From: Pseudomonas lini
GTDB lineage: Bacteria; Pseudomonadota; Gammaproteobacteria; Pseudomonadales; Pseudomonadaceae
Direction: 5' to 3'
Assembly (NCBI RefSeq): GCF_964063345.1
Contig: NZ_OZ061318.1
Coordinates: forward strand, 5,146,001 to 5,210,000
Length of the DNA stretch: 64,000 bases
The stretch's first letter is position 1; every line of letters starts with the position of its first letter. The notes under the pieces are model-generated. The model did not search any database. It saw only the letters and a list, made by a program, of their open reading frames with translations, and was not told the DNA's origin. Positions 17,995-27,734 of the stretch are shown one piece after another. Both the position numbers and the translations under genes were made by a program.

Positions 17995-19266
17995 TCAGAA
18001 ACGGTAGGTCGCGCCTACACCGAAACCGTTCGCCGAGTTTTCATACGTGGCGTTGTAGGTCTGGCCACGATTGTTGCTGTTGTTGACCTTGACCGACTCT
18101 TCGCGCAGGTACGAGTACGCCACGTCGATGGTCAGGTCGTCGGTCGGGCTCCAGCCGGCGCCCAGGCTGAAAATCTTGCGATCGCCAGTCGGAATGCGTG
18201 GGGAGCGGTTTTCGTTGTTGGTCGGTGCCTGGTCGACGGACAGACCGGTACGCAGTACCCATTGCTTGTTCAACTGGTAGGACGCGCCGATGGCGTGAGC
18301 CCAGGTGTCGTGCCAGTTCTGTTCTTCGGTGATGGTGCCGAACTGGCCATTCAGGATGCCCGGAACGCCTTTGTTTTCGACGGTGATTTCTTTCAGGCGG
18401 CTCCAGCGAGTCCAGGTGCTACCTGCATAGAGGGTCCACTTGTCATCCAGTTGATGGGTGAGCGAGAAGTCGACCGACTCAGGCGTCGTCAGGTCCAGCG
18501 AAGCATCGTATTTCTGGCTTGGGTTCTGACCCACGGCCGCGAGGACGTTGTAGTTGACCTTGGTATCACCTTCGAGCTTGTACTTCACTTTCGAGTGGTA
18601 GGTCAGGCCGACGCGCGTGCTGTCGGTGGCTTGAACCAGTACGCCGATGTTGTAGCCCAGCGCGGTGTCGTCGCCCTTGATCTTGACCTTGCCGTCCGGC
18701 GCGGCTTGGGTGATCGACAGGTTCGATTCCAGGGTGCCCTCGATGCGGTTGATGGTCGGACCGAAACCGATCGACACCTTGTCGTTGAAGGCGTAGCTGA
18801 CGGTCGGTTGCAAGGTCATGACTTTCACGTCGCTCTTGCTGCCGAAGTAACGGCCGGCAAAGCCGTTTTCGTAGTCGGTCACCAGACCGAACGGGGCGTA
18901 CATGCCAATGCCGAATGCCCAGTGGTCATCGATTGGCTTGACGTAGTAGCCCATTGGTACGGCAACGAGGGGAACCATGTCGCCATCGTTGCTGCCGCTG
19001 TTGGGGCTGGAGCTGGCGTGGCTGATGTCAGTGTGTGCGTCGAGCAGTGCAGCGCCGCCGGTCACTTGTTCGCGCTTGAGGCGAGACATGCCGGCAGGGT
19101 TGCCAAAAATGGTGCTTGCGTCGTCGGCAGCAGAAGATCGCCCGGCAAAACCTGTACCCATCCCGCTGATGCTTTGTTCGTTGATGGCAAAGCCAGCTGC
19201 AAAGATCTGGGTGGATGCCAAGGCAACGGCGAGGCTAAGGGTGGTTTTGAGCATTACTTTTTTCAT
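17995..19266 (-). CDS. OmpP1/FadL family outer-membrane transporter
   Basis: A 423-residue outer-membrane beta-barrel of the FadL family, which take up long-chain fatty acids or other hydrophobic compounds. A signal peptide of about 23 residues ends at FAAGFA. The conserved N-terminal hatch sequence NEQSISGMGTGFAGRSS follows, with NPAGMSRL near 58. The protein ends in a C-terminal aromatic (ATYRF), typical of Bam-inserted barrels. AGGAG precedes ATG 19266. The substrate cannot be read from sequence. Confidence 0.92.
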   Translation of the reverse strand: MKKVMLKTTLSLAVALASTQIFAAGFAINEQSISGMGTGFAGRSSAADDASTIFGNPAGMSRLKREQVTGGAALLDAHTDISHASSSPNSGSNDGDMVPLVAVPMGYYVKPIDDHWAFGIGMYAPFGLVTDYENGFAGRYFGSKSDVKVMTLQPTVSYAFNDKVSIGFGPTINRIEGTLESNLSITQAAPDGKVKIKGDDTALGYNIGVLVQATDSTRVGLTYHSKVKYKLEGDTKVNYNVLAAVGQNPSQKYDASLDLTTPESVDFSLTHQLDDKWTLYAGSTWTRWSRLKEITVENKGVPGILNGQFGTITEEQNWHDTWAHAIGASYQLNKQWVLRTGLSVDQAPTNNENRSPRIPTGDRKIFSLGAGWSPTDDLTIDVAYSYLREESVKVNNSNNRGQTYNATYENSANGFGVGATYRF

Positions 19267-19411
19267 TATTAGAACTCCTGGTGATCACCGGGGCGAAAAT
19301 TACCAACATTTTCGTCCGGGCGCTATAGCCTGTTTCGCTTGAGTTAGAGCGGTTTTGTAGGACAATCCGACCAGAATCGCGACAAGTTGTGCGATTTTCG
19401 GAAATGGTGGG

Positions 19412-19894
19412 TCAGCAGGCGACCTGATTCAGCGATGAAACACAGGTGTGCCAGGCGTAGGTGAAATCGCGCAGACGACCTTGGGGCTGGAAAGTCTGGC
19501 GCCAGATTCGGGCCATTCCCAGGAGATCATCGGAAGCGGGGAGGGGAGTGTTCTGTTCTTCTACCAGCAGCCAGGCGATGGCGGTGGCGTAACGCAGGTT
19601 GACGGTCAATTCCAGATGCGGCCCGCTAAGAAAGGCATGCTGGCTGGCGAGGCCGCGAACCAGGCTCGCCCGATCCGGGTCCAGGGCCAGGTAGTGATCC
19701 CAAAGGGCCTGGTGGCGGGGCTCGGCGATTCGATACAAGCCGTGTCCACGGCGGTCATGCAGGGCTGAACCAAGGGCTGACTGACTGGCGGCGATGCCCA
19801 GCAGCAGGGATTCGGCAGTTGCGCTATGGCGTCCGAGGTAGATCAGCGTCGGACGGATCACATAACGACACAGTTCGCTGGCAGCGATACCCAT
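19412..19894 (-). CDS. Hypothetical protein
   Basis: A 160-residue protein that I do not assign. It begins with SELCRYVIRPTLIYLGRHSATAESLLLGIAASQS, reads as mainly helical and has no signal peptide. Motifs such as DRRGHGLYRIAEPRHQALWDHYLAL recall small Pseudomonas proteins that I have seen annotated as phage-related, but no phage genes surround it. ATG 19894 is preceded by GAGGG. It lies upstream of fadL on the same strand, 145 bp away. Confidence 0.65.
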   Translation of the reverse strand: MGIAASELCRYVIRPTLIYLGRHSATAESLLLGIAASQSALGSALHDRRGHGLYRIAEPRHQALWDHYLALDPDRASLVRGLASQHAFLSGPHLELTVNLRYATAIAWLLVEEQNTPLPASDDLLGMARIWRQTFQPQGRLRDFTYAWHTCVSSLNQVAC

Positions 19895-20116
19895 AAAGCC
19901 CTCGAAACCTGAAGTGGTCGGCGAGACCTGAAGGGGGCCTTGGCAGCAATGGATCGATTCAGTCTCGCCGGAAGCGGATCAAGCCGCTTGAGTTGAAGTG
20001 TAGTGTCATTATTTCGCTGTAAAGGACTGTTTTTAAAATATTTCCGGCTTCGAGTTATAACCGTTATATCGGTTGGTGCTTAGCCGTAGGCCGCGAAATG
20101 AGAAATATCGGGCATT

Positions 20117-20145
20117 AAAAAGCCCCGCTTTTTAGCAGGGCTTTT
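20117..20145 (-). terminator. Terminator of the small gene at 20170
   Basis: Arms AAAAAGCCCCGCT (20117-20129) and AGCAGGGCTTTT (20134-20145) pair with one mismatch and a 4-nt loop. On the minus strand a T run follows the stem. Confidence 0.8.
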
Positions 20146-20169
20146 GAGGTTTTCAGCCTTTCTGGCGTC

Positions 20170-20394
20170 TCAGGCAACCAGTGCCTGGCGAGTACGTTCG
20201 ATCACAGCCTGCAGCGGTTCTGCGCTGGAGTATTGATCGGGGTACAGGCGTTCGCTGTGACGAGCGATGCCGTGTTCGTTGACCAGAGTGAAGCTGAAAC
20301 AGCCTTTGCGAGCGGCCATGATCAGGCAGTTCATTGGAGCAAAAGCGTTGGTTAGGGTGCGAATGGCATCCTGAGTGTGGATTTGAGTGGACAT
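20170..20394 (-). CDS. Small hypothetical protein
   Basis: A 74-residue protein with no signal peptide. It contains FAPMNCLIMAARKGCFSFTLVNEHG and a C-terminal helix with AVIERTRQAL. I do not recognise a domain. ATG 20394 is chosen because TAGGAA lies about 9 nt upstream and the reading beyond it is low complexity. It has its own terminator. Confidence 0.7.
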   Translation of the reverse strand: MSTQIHTQDAIRTLTNAFAPMNCLIMAARKGCFSFTLVNEHGIARHSERLYPDQYSSAEPLQAVIERTRQALVA

Positions 20395-21386
20395 AATTGG
20401 TGTTCCTACAAGCGACACGGATAAGAACCGTGCAAAGTTAAAACGTTCCAGTGACGACGACCACCATTGGTCGAACGAAGAACCCGACTGGAACAAAGCA
20501 GCCAGTTTGAAGCGCTGATAAATTGGCGCGCTTGGGCTGGCAGGTAGGTACTTAGGAGGGCAGGCAACACATCAAGGGCAAAGGTTCTGGGCCCGGGGTG
20601 AAGATCCTGATCAATTTGCAGGCTGGTTCGGTCAGAGTAAGTGAGCTTGGCAACACCCTTTGCTTTCGATTCAAAGGCTGTGTTGGTGCAAGATTTACCT
20701 GGAAACCATCGAGGTGGTCGATCCCGCTTTGTCGGTAGAGGCTTCTCTTGGAGAAGGCGGACCGGGGGGATTTGTTCGACCAGAATTGACTTTCAGCTTG
20801 GTACTAACGCCGCGGATACTAACGGATTGAAATGCCAAAGGGAAGTCTGTTCGCAAAAAAGATCGCTGGAGTGCCTGCCGACAAATCCCGGCTGAGCGAT
20901 GGGAAGAGCCACCGGCATACCCTGCGCCCCGTAATAGCCCAGAACCCGACCGTTGATCCGAGAGGACGATCGAGCCAGGATCAATCGTTGCGCGGGTTGC
21001 CCAGGTTTATCCCCAGACTTTACGGAAAAACGCGCCGAAAAAGCGCATCGATATAACCGGCTCTAAGGTACTTGTGCACATTAGTTGCGCGCACTGTCAT
21101 CCCACTGTCATCCTTCCTTCAACGGGAGTGGGTGCCTGTAACGAAAATTTAAGTCAATGAAAAACATCGCTTTTTTTTACTGGTGAAAAAATCGTCAGTT
21201 TGACTGCGAGCCCCATTCCACAGGGCTTTGCGCGAGTTCAAAGGCGGTTGTCCACTGAGTTATCCACAGCTTCTGTGGATTGTCCCAAGCGCTTGCTCTA
21301 GGACGGGCGTGCAGGCTTTTTTCGACTTTACCTGTACGAAAAAAAGAGTAGAGTGGCGCGCCTTCCGATCTGCCCCACAGTGCTTT
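20395..21386. other. Intergenic region of about 990 bp without a supported gene
   Basis: Several short readings exist on both strands, but none has a credible ribosome binding site, start and codon bias together. The GC content is lower than in neighbouring genes, with T and A tracts at 21168-21190. A consensus DnaA box lies at 21260. An unannotated small RNA is possible, but I see no promoter-terminator pair. Confidence 0.5.
21260..21268. promoter_or_regulatory. Consensus DnaA box
   Basis: TTATCCACA, the strict DnaA box, is followed by a degenerate inverted TGTGGATTG at 21274. It lies about 120 bp before the small gene at 21387. A single box may be chance. Confidence 0.4.
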
Positions 21387-21710
21387 ATGAAGTTTCGCTC
21401 AGTATCAATCTCTGCTGCCTCAACACCCCCCAGTGTTACCCCACCCAAGCGCTTTTCGATGCGCGTGGCCGAGTGGCTGCTGGACAGTCCGCGCCTGGGC
21501 GAAAACCCCAACGTCAAACACTTCGCCGGACGCTTGCTCAAGCAACCTGCCCGTGAAGGCGTGGTGGCCGCGCAAAGCCGTCTCGGCCAGCTGATGTGCC
21601 GCGAATGCGGTAATGCCCGTGATCGTCGCATTGGCCAGGAGCTGTTGCGTCTGGCCGCGCGTGCGGGCGACCGACGCGCACAACAGGAACTGGGCCTGAC
21701 CGAAGACTGA
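21387..21710 (+). CDS. Small Sel1-like repeat protein
   Basis: A 107-residue protein. The C-terminal half (GVVAAQSRLGQLMCRECGNARDRRIG, then ELLRLAARAGDRRAQQELG) reads as one to two Sel1-like helical repeats, which usually mediate protein contacts. ATG 21387 is the preferred start because upstream codons are untypical. It lies 61 bp before rmuC and may share its transcript. No specific role can be assigned. Confidence 0.7.
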   Translation: MKFRSVSISAASTPPSVTPPKRFSMRVAEWLLDSPRLGENPNVKHFAGRLLKQPAREGVVAAQSRLGQLMCRECGNARDRRIGQELLRLAARAGDRRAQQELGLTED

Positions 21711-21771
21711 GCTGTCCAAGACCTGACGCCTTGGTTAACCTTCACGCTTTAACTAATCGGCAGGAGTGGCT

Positions 21772-23250
21772 ATGGCGATGGACTTGACCAGCGCATTGCT
21801 GGGTCTGGCGGGCGCTGCACTGCCGTTACTGGTACTGGCCTGGCAACTTCAGCGTCGGGCAAGTTCGGGACAGGCCGAGCTGGCGCTGCTGGAAGAGCGC
21901 CTTGCCATCGCCCAACTGACGCAGGACGGCTTGAATGCGCAGCTTGACACCAGCCGTGATGAAATCGCTGACCTGAGCCAGGCCAACTCCGCCAAACAGG
22001 CTGATCTGGCCGCCGTGCGGCGTGAAGTCGAACTGCTGCAGATCGAACGCGACGACGCCCGCGACGCGGCCCACGCCTGGAACATCGAACGCGCCGGTAA
22101 AGAGGCTGAGTTGCGTCGTCTCGACGCTCAGGCCGCTTCCCTTAACGCCGAGCTGCGTGAGCAGCAGGAAAGCCACCAGCAGCGCCTCAACGATCTGCAA
22201 GGCTCGCGAGACGAGCTGCGCGCACAATTCGCCGAGCTGGCGGGCAAGATCTTCGACGAGCGTGAGCAGCGGTTTGCCGAAACCAGCCAGCAACGTTTGG
22301 GGCAGTTGCTCGATCCGTTGAAAGAGCGCATCCAGTCGTTCGAAAAACGCGTCGAGGAAAGCTATCAGGCTGAAGCTCGTGAGCGTTTTTCCCTGGCCAA
22401 GGAGCTGGAACGGCTGCAACAACTGAACCTGCGCCTGAGCGACGAAGCCACTAATCTGACGCGGGCCTTGAAAGGGCAGAAAACCCAGGGCAACTGGGGC
22501 GAGCTGATTCTCGAGCGAGTGCTCGAGCATGCGGGCCTGGAGAAGGGGCGTGAGTACCAGACCCAGGTCAATCTCAAGGGGCCGGACGGTGAGCGTTTCC
22601 AGCCAGATGTGATTATTTATCTGCCCGGCGACAAGCAGGTCGTGGTCGATTCCAAGGTCAGCCTCACGGCTTATCAGCAATATGTGGCGGCCGAGGACGA
22701 TGCCATCGGCCAGATTGCTATCAAGCAGCATGTGCTGTCCCTGCGCAGTCACGTCAAAGGCTTGGCCGGCAAGGACTACAAGCGGCTCGACGGCTTGCAC
22801 AGCCTGGATTTCGTTCTGCTTTTCGTCCCGATCGAAGCGGCGTTTTCTGCGGCGTTGCAGGCTGAGCCGACGCTGTTTCAGGAGGCATTCGACCGCAACA
22901 TCGTGATCGTCAGCCCGACCACGTTGCTGGCCACTTTGCGGGTCATTGATAGCTTGTGGAAGCAGGAGCGCCAGAGCCAGAACGCCCGGGAAATCGCCGA
23001 GCGCGCCGGTTGGCTGTACGACAAGTTCGTGTTGTTCATTCAGGATCTGGACGAGGTCGGCAATCGCCTGCAGCAACTGGACAAGGCCTACAGCTCTGCA
23101 CGCAATAAGCTGACAGAAGGCCGCGGCAACCTGGTCAGTCGCAGCGAGCAGCTCAAGTTGCTCGGGGCGCGGGCCAGCAAAAGCTTGCCGGCGGACCTGC
23201 TGGAGCGGGCGATGACGGATGTCGATGGCTTGGCCGAACTGCCGGAGTAG
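21772..23250 (+). CDS. rmuC: DNA recombination protein RmuC
   Basis: A 492-residue protein with an N-terminal membrane anchor (residues 5-22), a long coiled coil (about 28-170, rich in Glu, Gln and Leu) and the RmuC nuclease-like domain. The domain is marked by GNWGELILERVLEHAGLEKGREY near 240, DVIIYLPGDKQVVVDSKVSL near 280, and FVPIEAAF near 350. E. coli RmuC limits inversions at short inverted repeats, which is notable in a genome full of REPs. AGGAG at 21762-21766 favours ATG 21772. Confidence 0.93.
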   Translation: MAMDLTSALLGLAGAALPLLVLAWQLQRRASSGQAELALLEERLAIAQLTQDGLNAQLDTSRDEIADLSQANSAKQADLAAVRREVELLQIERDDARDAAHAWNIERAGKEAELRRLDAQAASLNAELREQQESHQQRLNDLQGSRDELRAQFAELAGKIFDEREQRFAETSQQRLGQLLDPLKERIQSFEKRVEESYQAEARERFSLAKELERLQQLNLRLSDEATNLTRALKGQKTQGNWGELILERVLEHAGLEKGREYQTQVNLKGPDGERFQPDVIIYLPGDKQVVVDSKVSLTAYQQYVAAEDDAIGQIAIKQHVLSLRSHVKGLAGKDYKRLDGLHSLDFVLLFVPIEAAFSAALQAEPTLFQEAFDRNIVIVSPTTLLATLRVIDSLWKQERQSQNAREIAERAGWLYDKFVLFIQDLDEVGNRLQQLDKAYSSARNKLTEGRGNLVSRSEQLKLLGARASKSLPADLLERAMTDVDGLAELPE

Positions 23251-23257
23251 CCGAAAA

Positions 23258-23355
23258 GCTTCGCGAGCAAGCCCGCTCCCACAGTGGATTGGTGTTTTTG
23301 CACAAATAGAGTGAACACCACAAACCCCTGTGGGAGCGGGCTTGCCCGCGAAGGC
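23258..23355. repeat. REP pair
   Basis: Inverted units GCTTCGCGAGCAAGCCCGCT and complement GGGCTTGCCCGCGAAGG, about 50 bp apart, between the convergent rmuC and the kinase gene. Confidence 0.92.
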
Positions 23356-23391
23356 GTCAATCGCCCCACTGCAGGGTTCAGACCTGCCGCA

Positions 23392-26300
23392 CTACAACGG
23401 CAAATGCCGACTCAACAACGCCCGCAACGCCGCCGGTTTCACCGGTTTGGCCAGGTAATCCAGGCCCGCGGCATGCACTTGGGCAACCGTCTCCGGCCGT
23501 CCATCGGCACTGATCACTACCCCCGGCACCGGTTCGCCCAGTTGCGTGCGCAACCACGCCATCAACTCGGTTCCGGTCTCGCCATCGTCCAGGTGGTAAT
23601 CCACCAGTGCCAATTGCGGACGCATTCCATCACCGAGCAGCGTCGCGCACTCAGCACGGTTGCGCGCGGTCCAGACCTGGCAACCCCAGCGTGTCAGCAA
23701 ACTGTTCATGCCAATCAAAATGCTGTCTTCGTTATCGATACACAGCACCTGCGCGCCGCTGAGCAAATGGCCATTGAGTTCGGCAGCCTTGGCCGGCGCC
23801 GCGGTTTGTGCCCGAGCCAGCGGTACGCTGACACTGAACACGCTGCCGCGACCCGGCCAGGAGCGCACGCGCAAGGTATGACCCAGCACACGACACAGCC
23901 CATCGGCAATCGCCAGGCCCAGGCCCAAACCTTTCTCGGCCCGGGTCTGGTGGCTGTCGAGGCGTTTGAACTCTTCGAAAATCACCTGCAGTTTGTCTTC
24001 CGGAATGCCCGGTCCACGGTCCCAGACCTCCAGGCACAACTCGCCGTTGCGCCGCCGAACGCCGAGCAGCACCGGGCCTTTTGCATAGCGGAAGGCATTG
24101 GTCAGGAAGTTCTGCAAAATCCGTCGCAGCAGTTTGATGTCGCTGTCGATCCGTAACGCGCTGCCCCGGACACGGAATTTCAGCCCCTGTTCCTGCGCCA
24201 GGGCCTTGAACTCGGCGCCCAGTGTATGGAACAACTCATTGAGCACGAACGGCTTGCGATCAGGGTTGATCTTGCCGTTTTCCAGGCGGGAAATGTCCAG
24301 CAGGTCGCTGATCAGGTCTTCGGCCGAGCGCAGTGAACTGTCCAGGTGATGAACCAGTTTCCGGGCTTCACTGGATAAGTTTTCTTCCTGGTGGGAGAGG
24401 GCGGCAGAGAACAATCGCGCAGCATTCAGTGGTTGCATCAAGTCATGGCTGACGGCGGCGAGGAAGCGGGTTTTCGACTGGTTGGCCGATTCGGCGGTGC
24501 CCTTGGCTTCGGTCAGGGCAACGTTGAGCTGCGACAGCTCGTGGGTGCGTTCGATGACCCGTTGTTCGAGGCCTTCATTGGCTTCGGTCAGCGCTTGCTC
24601 GGCCTCGCGGAACGCGGTGATGTCGGTGAAACTCATGACGAAACCGCCGCCGGGCATCGGGTTGCCGATCAGTTCGATCACTCGACCATTGGGGAACAGC
24701 CGCTCGGAGGTATGGGCCCGGCCCTGACGCATCCAGTGCAAGCGACGGGCGACGTGCACTTCCGCTTCGCCGGGGCCGCACAGGCCGCGCTCGGCGTTGT
24801 AGCGAATGATGTCGGCAATCGGCCGGCCAACGCTGATCAAGCCGTCGGGGTAGTTGAATAACTCAAGGTAGCGCCGGTTCCAGGCCACCAGTTTCAACGA
24901 CTGGTCGACCACGCTGATGCCCTGGGTAATGTTCTCGATGGCGCCTTGCAGCAGGGCGCGATTGAACTGCAGCACTTCCGAGGTTTCGTCGGCGATCCGC
25001 ACGACATCCTCAAGTTGCATTTCCCGACCTTCGATGGCGGCTTTTACCACCGCCCGGGTCGAGGATGCGCCGAGTACACCGGCCAGCAAGCGTTCGGTAT
25101 GGGCGATCCATTCACCGTCGGCGTTCTGGTTCGGATTGAAGCCTTTGCCCTGACGGTAGGCGAAACGGATGAAACTCTGACGAGCCCGCTCTTCGCCGAC
25201 AAAACGGGCGGCCAGTTGCAGCAAGTCGTTGATCTGTACCGCCAGCATCGAACGGGCGCTCGGGCGGGCGCTGATTTCCTGGCCGATGAAGCGGCCGGCC
25301 TGCCAATGCTCCGAAACCCGCGTGCGTGACAGTAGCGAGACCCAGGCGAACAAGGTGAAGTTGCCCGCCAGGGACAGCACCACGCCTTGAGTCAACGGCG
25401 TGATCGGCAGGTTCAACGGGTTGCCTTGCAGCCAGGCCAGGCCCGGAAAACTGCTCAGGGGCAAGCCGAGACTGTTGGCGGCGATCGGCAGCACCAGGGT
25501 GTAGAGCCAGAGGAACGTCCCGGCGGCCAGCCCCGCGAACACCCCGCGGCGGTTAGCCTGTTTCCAGTACAGCGCGCCGAGCATGGCCGGGGCCAGTTGG
25601 GTCACGGCGGCGAAGGCGATCTGGCCGATGGTTGCCAGGCTTGCGGTCGAACCCAGTAGTCGATAACTGACATAGGCCAACAGCAGAATGACCACAATGC
25701 TCACCCGGCGCACCGAAAGCATCCACTGGCGGAACACTTCGAACGGCCGCTCGGCGTTGTTACGCCGCAGCAACCACGGCAGCAGCAGGTCGTTGGAAAG
25801 CATCGTCGACAGCGCCACGCTGGCCACGATCACCATACCGGTCGCCGCCGAAGCGCCGCCGATAAACGCCAGCATCGCCAGGGCAGGGTGAGATTGGGCC
25901 AGAGGCAGGCTGATGACGAATGAGTCCGGCAGCACCGAGCTGGGCAGCATCATCTGACCGGCCAGTGCGATTGGCACGACAAACAATGCCGCCAGCGCCA
26001 GATAGGCCGGGAACACCCACTTGGCCAAGCGCAGATCCTGGGGATCGATGTTTTCCACCACGGTCACATGGAACTGCCGGGGCAGGCAGATGATCGCCAT
26101 CATCGCCACGCCGGTTTGCACCACCATGGACGGCCAGTTGATGGTTTCTTTCCAGTACGCCTCGAGGCGCGGGGCGAGCATGGCCTGGTCGAACAGGTCG
26201 TCGAAACCGTCGTACAGGCCGTAGGTCACGAACCCGCCGACCGCGAGAAAAGCGAACAGCTTGACTAGCGACTCAAAGGCAATCGCCAGCACCATGCCGC

Positions 26301-26862
26301 GGTGGTGTTCCGTGGCGTCGAGGTTGCGGGTACCGAAAACGATGGTGAACAGTGCCAGCACCAACGACACGATCAGCGCCGTGTCCTGCGCGCGCGTGCC
26401 CATGGCGTCGGCACCGGCGCCGATCAGCAGGTTCACGCCCAGCACGATACCCTTGAGCTGCAAGGCGATGTACGGCAGCACGCCGACCAGACAAATCAGC
26501 GCCACCACCACCGCCAGCGACTGGGATTTGCCGTAGCGGGCGGCGATGAAGTCGGCGATGGAGGTGATGTTCTCCTGTTTGCTGATCATCACCATTTTTT
26601 GCAGGACCCACGGCGCGCACACCAGCAGCAGGATCGGCCCGAGGTAGATCGGCAGGAATGACCAGAGCTGTTCGGCCGCCTGGCCCACGGCGCCAAAGAA
26701 TGTCCAACTGGTGCAGTAAACGGCCAGCGACAGGCTGTACACCCAGGCACGCACCCGTGGCGGCAGCGGTGTGCTGCGACGGTCGCCGTAAAAGGCGATA
26801 GCGAACAGGATGGCCATATAGGCCAGGGCGACGGTGGCAATCAGCCCGATGGACAGCGACAT
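23392..26862 (-). CDS. crbS: SSF-domain hybrid sensor histidine kinase (CrbS/MxtR type)
   Basis: A 1156-residue hybrid kinase. Residues 1 to about 490 form a sodium/solute symporter (SSF) unit with some twelve helices. A linker leads to a PAS domain (about 640-750), a coiled coil, a HisKA domain with SHDLMQPLNAARLF, an HATPase domain with DRGPGIPEDKL and GLGLGLAIADGL, and a C-terminal receiver domain with Asp in LALVDYHLDD. This architecture and length match CrbS/MxtR, which with CrbR/ErdR controls acetate and redox metabolism. CbrA has no receiver domain and fits less well. Start ATG 26862 has GGAG. No partner response regulator is adjacent. Confidence 0.85.
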   Translation of the reverse strand: MSLSIGLIATVALAYMAILFAIAFYGDRRSTPLPPRVRAWVYSLSLAVYCTSWTFFGAVGQAAEQLWSFLPIYLGPILLLVCAPWVLQKMVMISKQENITSIADFIAARYGKSQSLAVVVALICLVGVLPYIALQLKGIVLGVNLLIGAGADAMGTRAQDTALIVSLVLALFTIVFGTRNLDATEHHRGMVLAIAFESLVKLFAFLAVGGFVTYGLYDGFDDLFDQAMLAPRLEAYWKETINWPSMVVQTGVAMMAIICLPRQFHVTVVENIDPQDLRLAKWVFPAYLALAALFVVPIALAGQMMLPSSVLPDSFVISLPLAQSHPALAMLAFIGGASAATGMVIVASVALSTMLSNDLLLPWLLRRNNAERPFEVFRQWMLSVRRVSIVVILLLAYVSYRLLGSTASLATIGQIAFAAVTQLAPAMLGALYWKQANRRGVFAGLAAGTFLWLYTLVLPIAANSLGLPLSSFPGLAWLQGNPLNLPITPLTQGVVLSLAGNFTLFAWVSLLSRTRVSEHWQAGRFIGQEISARPSARSMLAVQINDLLQLAARFVGEERARQSFIRFAYRQGKGFNPNQNADGEWIAHTERLLAGVLGASSTRAVVKAAIEGREMQLEDVVRIADETSEVLQFNRALLQGAIENITQGISVVDQSLKLVAWNRRYLELFNYPDGLISVGRPIADIIRYNAERGLCGPGEAEVHVARRLHWMRQGRAHTSERLFPNGRVIELIGNPMPGGGFVMSFTDITAFREAEQALTEANEGLEQRVIERTHELSQLNVALTEAKGTAESANQSKTRFLAAVSHDLMQPLNAARLFSAALSHQEENLSSEARKLVHHLDSSLRSAEDLISDLLDISRLENGKINPDRKPFVLNELFHTLGAEFKALAQEQGLKFRVRGSALRIDSDIKLLRRILQNFLTNAFRYAKGPVLLGVRRRNGELCLEVWDRGPGIPEDKLQVIFEEFKRLDSHQTRAEKGLGLGLAIADGLCRVLGHTLRVRSWPGRGSVFSVSVPLARAQTAAPAKAAELNGHLLSGAQVLCIDNEDSILIGMNSLLTRWGCQVWTARNRAECATLLGDGMRPQLALVDYHLDDGETGTELMAWLRTQLGEPVPGVVISADGRPETVAQVHAAGLDYLAKPVKPAALRALLSRHLPL

Positions 26863-27002
26863 GGGAACTCCAGACAAAAGACCTCCGGGACGCCCGCCCG
26901 GTCAGGACAGTCTCGCATGACCGCTTGAGTTAGTCAGTGTCGACCAAGGTCGGGTGTCGCAGGTTGGGATACCGTCAGATCTTTGGTGTCTGTACGGGCT
27001 TC

Positions 27003-27097
27003 ATCGCGAGCGGGCTCGCTCCCACAGGGGATTTGTCCTGGCAACAAATCTTCAGCTCACTGAAAGATCAAATGTGGGAGCGAGCCTGCTCGCGATA
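27003..27097. repeat. REP pair
   Basis: Inverted units ATCGCGAGCGGGCTCGCTCC and complement GGAGCGAGCCTGCTCGCGAT, between the kinase gene and tetR. Confidence 0.9.
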
Positions 27098-27103
27098 GCG
27101 GCC

Positions 27104-27643
27104 TCACTGACTCAACGCAATATCGATCAACCGATGCAACTCTCCAACCTCCAGCGCCTGAGCTGCAAACAGGATGCGAAACACCGTCGGCGCCACCACC
27201 ATATTGATCAGCCGGTCGACACTCGGCTTCGGCTGCTCGGGATAGCGATCCAGAATCGTCTGCAACTGCCCGCCAATGATCGTCACGCAATAGCCCGGCG
27301 TGGCGCTGGATTGCACGTCGCGCATCATGTTGCGCCCGGGTTCGGAACTCATCTCGTCCAGATACTGCTCCGCCCAGGCACGCACGTCACCGCGCAGGCT
27401 GCCGGTGTTGGCCGGTTCGCTGTCGGGGCGCATGCGGGCGAGGGCGACGTCGGCCAGTAGCGCCGACAGATCCCCCCAGCGCCGGTAAATGGTCGACGGC
27501 GTCACCCCGGCCCGGGCAGCGATTTGCGGCACGGTCACGCTCGCACGATCCTGTTCTTCGAGGAGCGCGCGGACTGCCGAATGAATCGACTCTTGCACCC
27601 TGGCGCTGCGGCCACCAGGACGTAAACCTTCTTTAATAGCCAT
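27104..27643 (-). CDS. TetR family transcriptional regulator
   Basis: A 179-residue TetR repressor. The helix-turn-helix is at about residues 38-60 (VTVPQIAARAGVTPSTIYRRWG), followed by a helical ligand-binding domain with MMRDVQSSA and DRYPEQPKPSVDRLI segments. It is divergent from an MFS exporter gene 91 bp away, the usual layout for a repressor and its pump. A striking inverted repeat lies in the shared region. Confidence 0.9.
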   Translation of the reverse strand: MAIKEGLRPGGRSARVQESIHSAVRALLEEQDRASVTVPQIAARAGVTPSTIYRRWGDLSALLADVALARMRPDSEPANTGSLRGDVRAWAEQYLDEMSSEPGRNMMRDVQSSATPGYCVTIIGGQLQTILDRYPEQPKPSVDRLINMVVAPTVFRILFAAQALEVGELHRLIDIALSQ

Positions 27644-27688
27644 ACGGCGGACCTTAACACAAAGAATTTGCTTTAAGCGTTTGCCAGT

Positions 27689-27733
27689 AGCACACTCCGC
27701 AAAAGCAAAAAGTTAGCTTTTGCGGAGTGTGCT
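27689..27733. promoter_or_regulatory. 18-bp perfect inverted repeat in the tetR/MFS intergenic region
   Basis: Arms AGCACACTCCGCAAAAGC (27689-27706) and its exact complement (27716-27733) flank a 9-bp spacer. The right arm contains GGAG at 27724-27727 and ends one base before the MFS ATG. It may be a double TetR operator, an mRNA hairpin hiding the ribosome binding site, or both. Confidence 0.8.
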
Positions 27734-27734
27734 T

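Noticed and set aside
19412..19894. Phage structural gene
   Set aside because: Only a vague memory of similar proteins; no other phage genes nearby.
20793..21056. Short frames on both strands in the 1-kb gap
   Set aside because: They overlap each other, lack ribosome binding sites and have no recognisable domain.
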